From NCBI RefSeq assembly GCF_034259325.1, contig NZ_JAXIVS010000002.1, positions 620,001 through 684,000 on the forward strand: a DNA stretch of 64,000 nt, in the 5' to 3' direction. The position numbers were made by a program, and so were the translations under genes. Of the stretch, positions 62,004 through 64,000 are shown one piece after another. The notes beneath the pieces were generated by a model, which saw nothing but the letters and a program-made list of their open reading frames with translations, ran no database searches and was not told where the DNA came from. Position 1 is the first letter of the stretch, and each line of letters starts with the position of its first letter. This DNA is from Hyalangium ruber (GTDB taxonomy: Bacteria; Myxococcota; Myxococcia; Myxococcales; Myxococcaceae).

Positions 62004-62160
62004 CCCCGTGCTCCTTACGCGATGAGCGGGACAGCTCCGGACAAAGGACGGCCCCGAATGAATGGGTGGGTGCGGGGCCGCGCACGGTGTCTCTGAAGCG
62101 ACGTTCTCATTCTGCCCTGACAAGGACTCCTCTGACCAGAACAGCCACACCACTTGTGCA

Positions 62161-62222
62161 GTCCTTTCACCGGCAGAGAGCTTCGTGGTTTGTTCCGCAC
62201 CCCACACCTGAAGTGAAAGGAC
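62161..62222 (+). promoter_or_regulatory. Inverted repeat covering the ribosome binding site of the tail-collar gene
   Basis: GTCCTTTCAC (62161-62170) is the exact reverse complement of GTGAAAGGAC (62213-62222). The right arm contains AAAGGA, the likely Shine-Dalgarno site eight bases before the ATG at 62230. In RNA the left arm could hide that site, giving a translational switch; in DNA it could be a protein-binding site. The 42-base loop shows no riboswitch pattern I know. Confidence 0.5.
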
Positions 62223-62229
62223 GCACCCC

Positions 62230-62760
62230 ATGTCCGAGCCGTTCCTTGGTGAGATCCGGATTTTCGCAGGCAACTTCGCCCCCCGCGGCTGGGCGTTCTG
62301 CGAGGGACAGTTGCTGTCCATCGCCCAGAACACCGCCCTCTTCTCGATCCTGGGCACCACCTATGGAGGCAACGGGCAGACCACCTTCGCGCTGCCGGAT
62401 CTGCGTGGGCGTGTCCCGATTCAGCCGGGCCAGGGCCCTGGGCTGTCGCCGCACACCCTGGGCGAGGCCGCCGGCCAGGAGACCGTCACGCTGATCAGCA
62501 ACCAGATGCCGGCCCACACCCACCCGTTCGGCGCGCACAACGGCCAGGGCGATACCTTCTCCCCGGAGGGGGCCGTGAACGCGGCGGCGGTGGACTCGAC
62601 GCAGCAGCCGCTGAACATCTACAGCACGCAGGTCAACACCGTCATGGGGCCGCAGAGCGTGGGCATCTCCGGCGGCAACCAGCCGCACCCCAACATGCAG
62701 CCCTACCTCTGCTTGAACTTCATCATCGCGCTCGAGGGAATCTTCCCCTCGCGCGGCTGA
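62230..62760 (+). CDS. Phage tail-collar / microcystin-dependent protein (Mdp) family protein
   Basis: The 176-residue protein matches the Mdp/tail-collar family: [67 protein letters not shown] (the conserved His-containing collar motif) and the C-terminal [19 protein letters not shown]. Such proteins derive from phage tail-fibre collars but occur widely in chromosomes without phage genes, where the role is unclear. No structural phage genes lie nearby, so it is not a prophage remnant here. Its ribosome site is inside an inverted repeat. A GNAT gene, a frequent companion of this family, lies 2.5 kb to the left. Confidence 0.9.
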   Translation: MSEPFLGEIRIFAGNFAPRGWAFCEGQLLSIAQNTALFSILGTTYGGNGQTTFALPDLRGRVPIQPGQGPGLSPHTLGEAAGQETVTLISNQMPAHTHPFGAHNGQGDTFSPEGAVNAAAVDSTQQPLNIYSTQVNTVMGPQSVGISGGNQPHPNMQPYLCLNFIIALEGIFPSRG

Positions 62761-62761
62761 G

Positions 62762-63226
62762 TCAACCGTTGGCGGGTGGAGGCGGGCTCACGGCGGGCTC
62801 GCCTCCAGCAGTCGCCGGCGCGAAGGTGCGCCGGTAGTACGGCCAGGCGTCATACAGGTAGAGCGAGAACGGCACCCACCAGATGAAGTCGTTGGTGAGG
62901 CAGAGCACGAGCGTGGCTGGGGGCCACTCGCCCTGGAGGATGAGGACGCCCAGCCCCAGTGGGCCGAGCACCTTGCCGAGCAGCCCCACCGCCGCCAGCA
63001 GGAAGCCGTGCTCCGGGCGGCGAGCCACCTCGGCGTAGACGATGCCGTACACGCCGATGACCATGCCCAGGCAGGCGAAGATGGGAGCGTGGTTGAGCGG
63101 CGGCATCCGCGCGAAGCGGAACAGCCACTGCGGATCCACCGAGGAGTACAAGCCCCACAGTACGTTGTAGCCCGCGGCGGCCAGGAACACCGCGCGGTGC
63201 AGCGAGCGCCGCTTCATGGCGGACAA
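62762..63226 (-). CDS. Small integral membrane protein, four helices
   Basis: The 154-residue protein has four hydrophobic segments (AVFLAAAGYNVLWGLYS, IFACLGMVIGVYGIVYAEV, FLLAAVGLLGKVLGPLGLGVLIL and LVLCLTNDFIWWVPFSLYLY) and a Pro-rich C-terminal tail. The pattern DPQWLFRFARMPPLNHAPIFACLG and NDFIWWVPFSLYLYDAW recur in a family of small uncharacterised membrane proteins. It is an inner-membrane protein of unknown role. It ends two bases after the convergent tail-collar gene's stop and starts 26 bases from the divergent Cys-rich lipoprotein start at 63252. Confidence 0.78.
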   Translation of the reverse strand: MSAMKRRSLHRAVFLAAAGYNVLWGLYSSVDPQWLFRFARMPPLNHAPIFACLGMVIGVYGIVYAEVARRPEHGFLLAAVGLLGKVLGPLGLGVLILQGEWPPATLVLCLTNDFIWWVPFSLYLYDAWPYYRRTFAPATAGGEPAVSPPPPANG

Positions 63227-63251
63227 GCATAGCCGAGCTATCGTGGGTCAC

Positions 63252-63462
63252 ATGAGGCGCCTGAGCCTTGCGCTCATCCTGGGTGTACACGTCCTGCTGG
63301 GAGGAGGCACAGGCTGCGCGCAAGCAAAAGCAGGAGTGCATCAGGTACTACGTTGACTGTCAGAACAAGGGATGGACGGGCAACTGCCACGACTGCATCC
63401 GGCGTTGCGAAGGGCAGCAGGAATGGCCGTTCTCCCTCTGTGCGCCGTCCGAGAAAAGGTAA
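63252..63462 (+). pseudogene. Small Cys-rich lipoprotein gene with an apparent frameshift
   Basis: From the ATG at 63252 the frame encodes a lipoprotein signal peptide (MRRLSLALILGVHVLLGGGTGC) but stops at 63354-63356 after 34 codons. The +1 frame, open from 63268 to 63462, continues with a plausible mature sequence: KQKQECIRYYVDCQNKGW, GNCHDCIRRCEGQQEW, SLCAPSEKR, with six cysteines. Joining the two between about 63310 and 63340 gives one complete lipoprotein of about 70 residues. A single-base indel (real or a sequencing error) is the best explanation; programmed frameshifting has no clear signal. The stop lies four bases before the DUSAM gene. Confidence 0.6.
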
Positions 63463-63466
63463 AGCG

Positions 63467-63859
63467 ATGGAGCCCCGGGACGCGAACCTCGACTCGCTCT
63501 GGAATCAACTCTGGGAACTGGAGCACCGGTTTCAACAGGGACACGCCCTGGAACTCACCGACGAGCTTCTCGACCTTCTCCGGCGCGCCGCCCCAACGGT
63601 GGACATCCGCGAGCACGAGGTCGTCGCTGCCTTCTCCAGGGTGGAAAGCACCACCGACCTGCTGCGGAACATCCGAGCGCGCATTCGTGACGGCTCGCGC
63701 CGACTGGGCAATGCGTTGCACCGGATGTACCGCCTCCAGGAAAAGGGGGACCTCGATGGAGCACGTCAGCAGATGCGCGACGTGCTCGCGGTGGAGGTTG
63801 TCCCGCTGTACCGGAAGATCGCCCAGGGAGAGCTCGAAAAGATGAACGAGCGGGCCTAG
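63467..63859 (+). CDS. DUSAM domain protein (myxobacterial paralogous family)
   Basis: The 130-residue protein fits the DUSAM/TIGR02267 family that is greatly expanded in Myxococcus and Stigmatella: LWELEHRFQQGHALELTDELLDLLRRAAPTV-type opening, TDLLRNIRARIRDGSRRLGNAL, and the characteristic C-terminal GDLDGARQQMRDVLAVEVVPLYRKIA. It is helical, soluble and of unknown function. The start at 63467 follows the Cys-rich lipoprotein stop by four bases, so the two would be co-translated if the lipoprotein were intact. This gene is good evidence for a Cystobacterineae host. Its stop overlaps the next, minus-strand gene's stop. Confidence 0.85.
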   Translation: MEPRDANLDSLWNQLWELEHRFQQGHALELTDELLDLLRRAAPTVDIREHEVVAAFSRVESTTDLLRNIRARIRDGSRRLGNALHRMYRLQEKGDLDGARQQMRDVLAVEVVPLYRKIAQGELEKMNERA

Positions 63860-64000
63860 CCCTCTTCTGAGGGGTAGGACGTGGCGTGCCACTTCTTCCC
63901 ATCGAAGAGATAGACCCACGTGGCGTTCCCCTCGCCCCAATCGACCAGCCCTTGCCGCTTCGTCGCGGGCACACCGTAAGGGCCGGGCTTGCGGCGCGGG
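63856..64000 (-). CDS. C-terminal end of a hypothetical protein (partial)
   Basis: The minus frame entering from the right edge is open for 47 codons and ends at 63856-63858. The visible end reads KPGPYGVPATKRQGLVDWGEGN, WVYLFDGKKWHATSYPSEEG. The residue pattern (aromatic strands, Gly turns) looks like real protein, and its stop overlaps the DUSAM gene's stop, as with other convergent pairs here. The start and family lie outside the window. Confidence 0.55.
   Translation of the reverse strand, partial: PRRKPGPYGVPATKRQGLVDWGEGNATWVYLFDGKKWHATSYPSEEG

Noticed and set aside
62230-62760. Tail-collar gene as a prophage remnant
   Set aside because: No other phage structural, lysis or integrase gene is nearby, and Mdp-type genes are common stand-alone chromosomal genes.

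Overview
The window is high-GC, densely packed DNA from a myxobacterium, most likely suborder Cystobacterineae (Archangium, Cystobacter, Stigmatella or Myxococcus relatives). Lineage evidence is a DUSAM-type protein at the right end, an HMG-CoA synthase gene, many predicted lipoproteins, a TonB-dependent receptor with a TonB C-terminal domain at its N-terminus, a Hanks kinase, and long spurious antisense frames typical of a GC-rich third codon position. No rRNA, tRNA, CRISPR array, IS element or phage block was found. No gap between genes exceeds about 265 bases.

Layout. 1-9.6 kb: the N-terminal part of a PilY1-like vWA protein cut by the left edge, a macro-domain/DUF1338 pair, an atypical short-chain dehydrogenase, a signal peptidase with a Ser/His rather than Ser/Lys dyad beside a serine-hydrolase lipoprotein, a luciferase-like flavin enzyme, RarD and HMG-CoA synthase. 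9.6-17.6 kb: a conflict/defence-like neighbourhood with an alpha/beta-hydrolase (LCAT-like lipase) fused to a CHAT caspase-like protease, then a lower-GC DUF262 gene that overlaps a HipA-like kinase by 4 bases, then a membrane-anchored Ser/Thr kinase. 17.7-36.3 kb: a DUF418 membrane protein, cytochrome c', two outer-membrane import systems (a TonB-CTD receptor with a coupled lipoprotein, and a SusC/SusD pair followed by a secreted M28 aminopeptidase), a PAS/GAF histidine kinase, an esterase, an RDD protein and an SDR.

36.3-49.8 kb: two overlapping coiled-coil lipoprotein genes and, divergent from them, a 66-codon gene that looks like a three-repeat graspetide (plesiocin-type omega-ester peptide) precursor. 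Its leader ends in L....L..V.GG and its core carries three TTxxxxEE units. No RimK-type ATP-grasp ligase is visible in the window. Next come a secreted PEP/pyruvate-binding ATP-grasp protein convergent with the precursor, a DUF488 protein, a quinone reductase, a DUF3616 protein, an N-acyl-D-amino-acid deacylase, two tandem trypsin-like lipoproteins and a neutral-trehalase-type GH37 enzyme with a calcium-loop motif.

49.8-64 kb: the molybdenum hydroxylase maturation pair XdhC/MocA, a right-handed-helix-type lipoprotein, a LuxR-type regulator with a V4R-like sensor, a second deacylase-family lipoprotein lacking the HxH metal motif, small lipoprotein/hypothetical gene pairs, a GNAT enzyme, a collagen-like lipoprotein with three calcium-loop modules, a tail-collar (Mdp-type) protein whose ribosome site lies in a 10-bp inverted repeat, a frameshifted Cys-rich lipoprotein and a DUSAM protein. 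The strongest candidate for an undescribed system is the graspetide precursor at 39.2 kb, followed by the DUF262-HipA module and the lipase-CHAT fusion.
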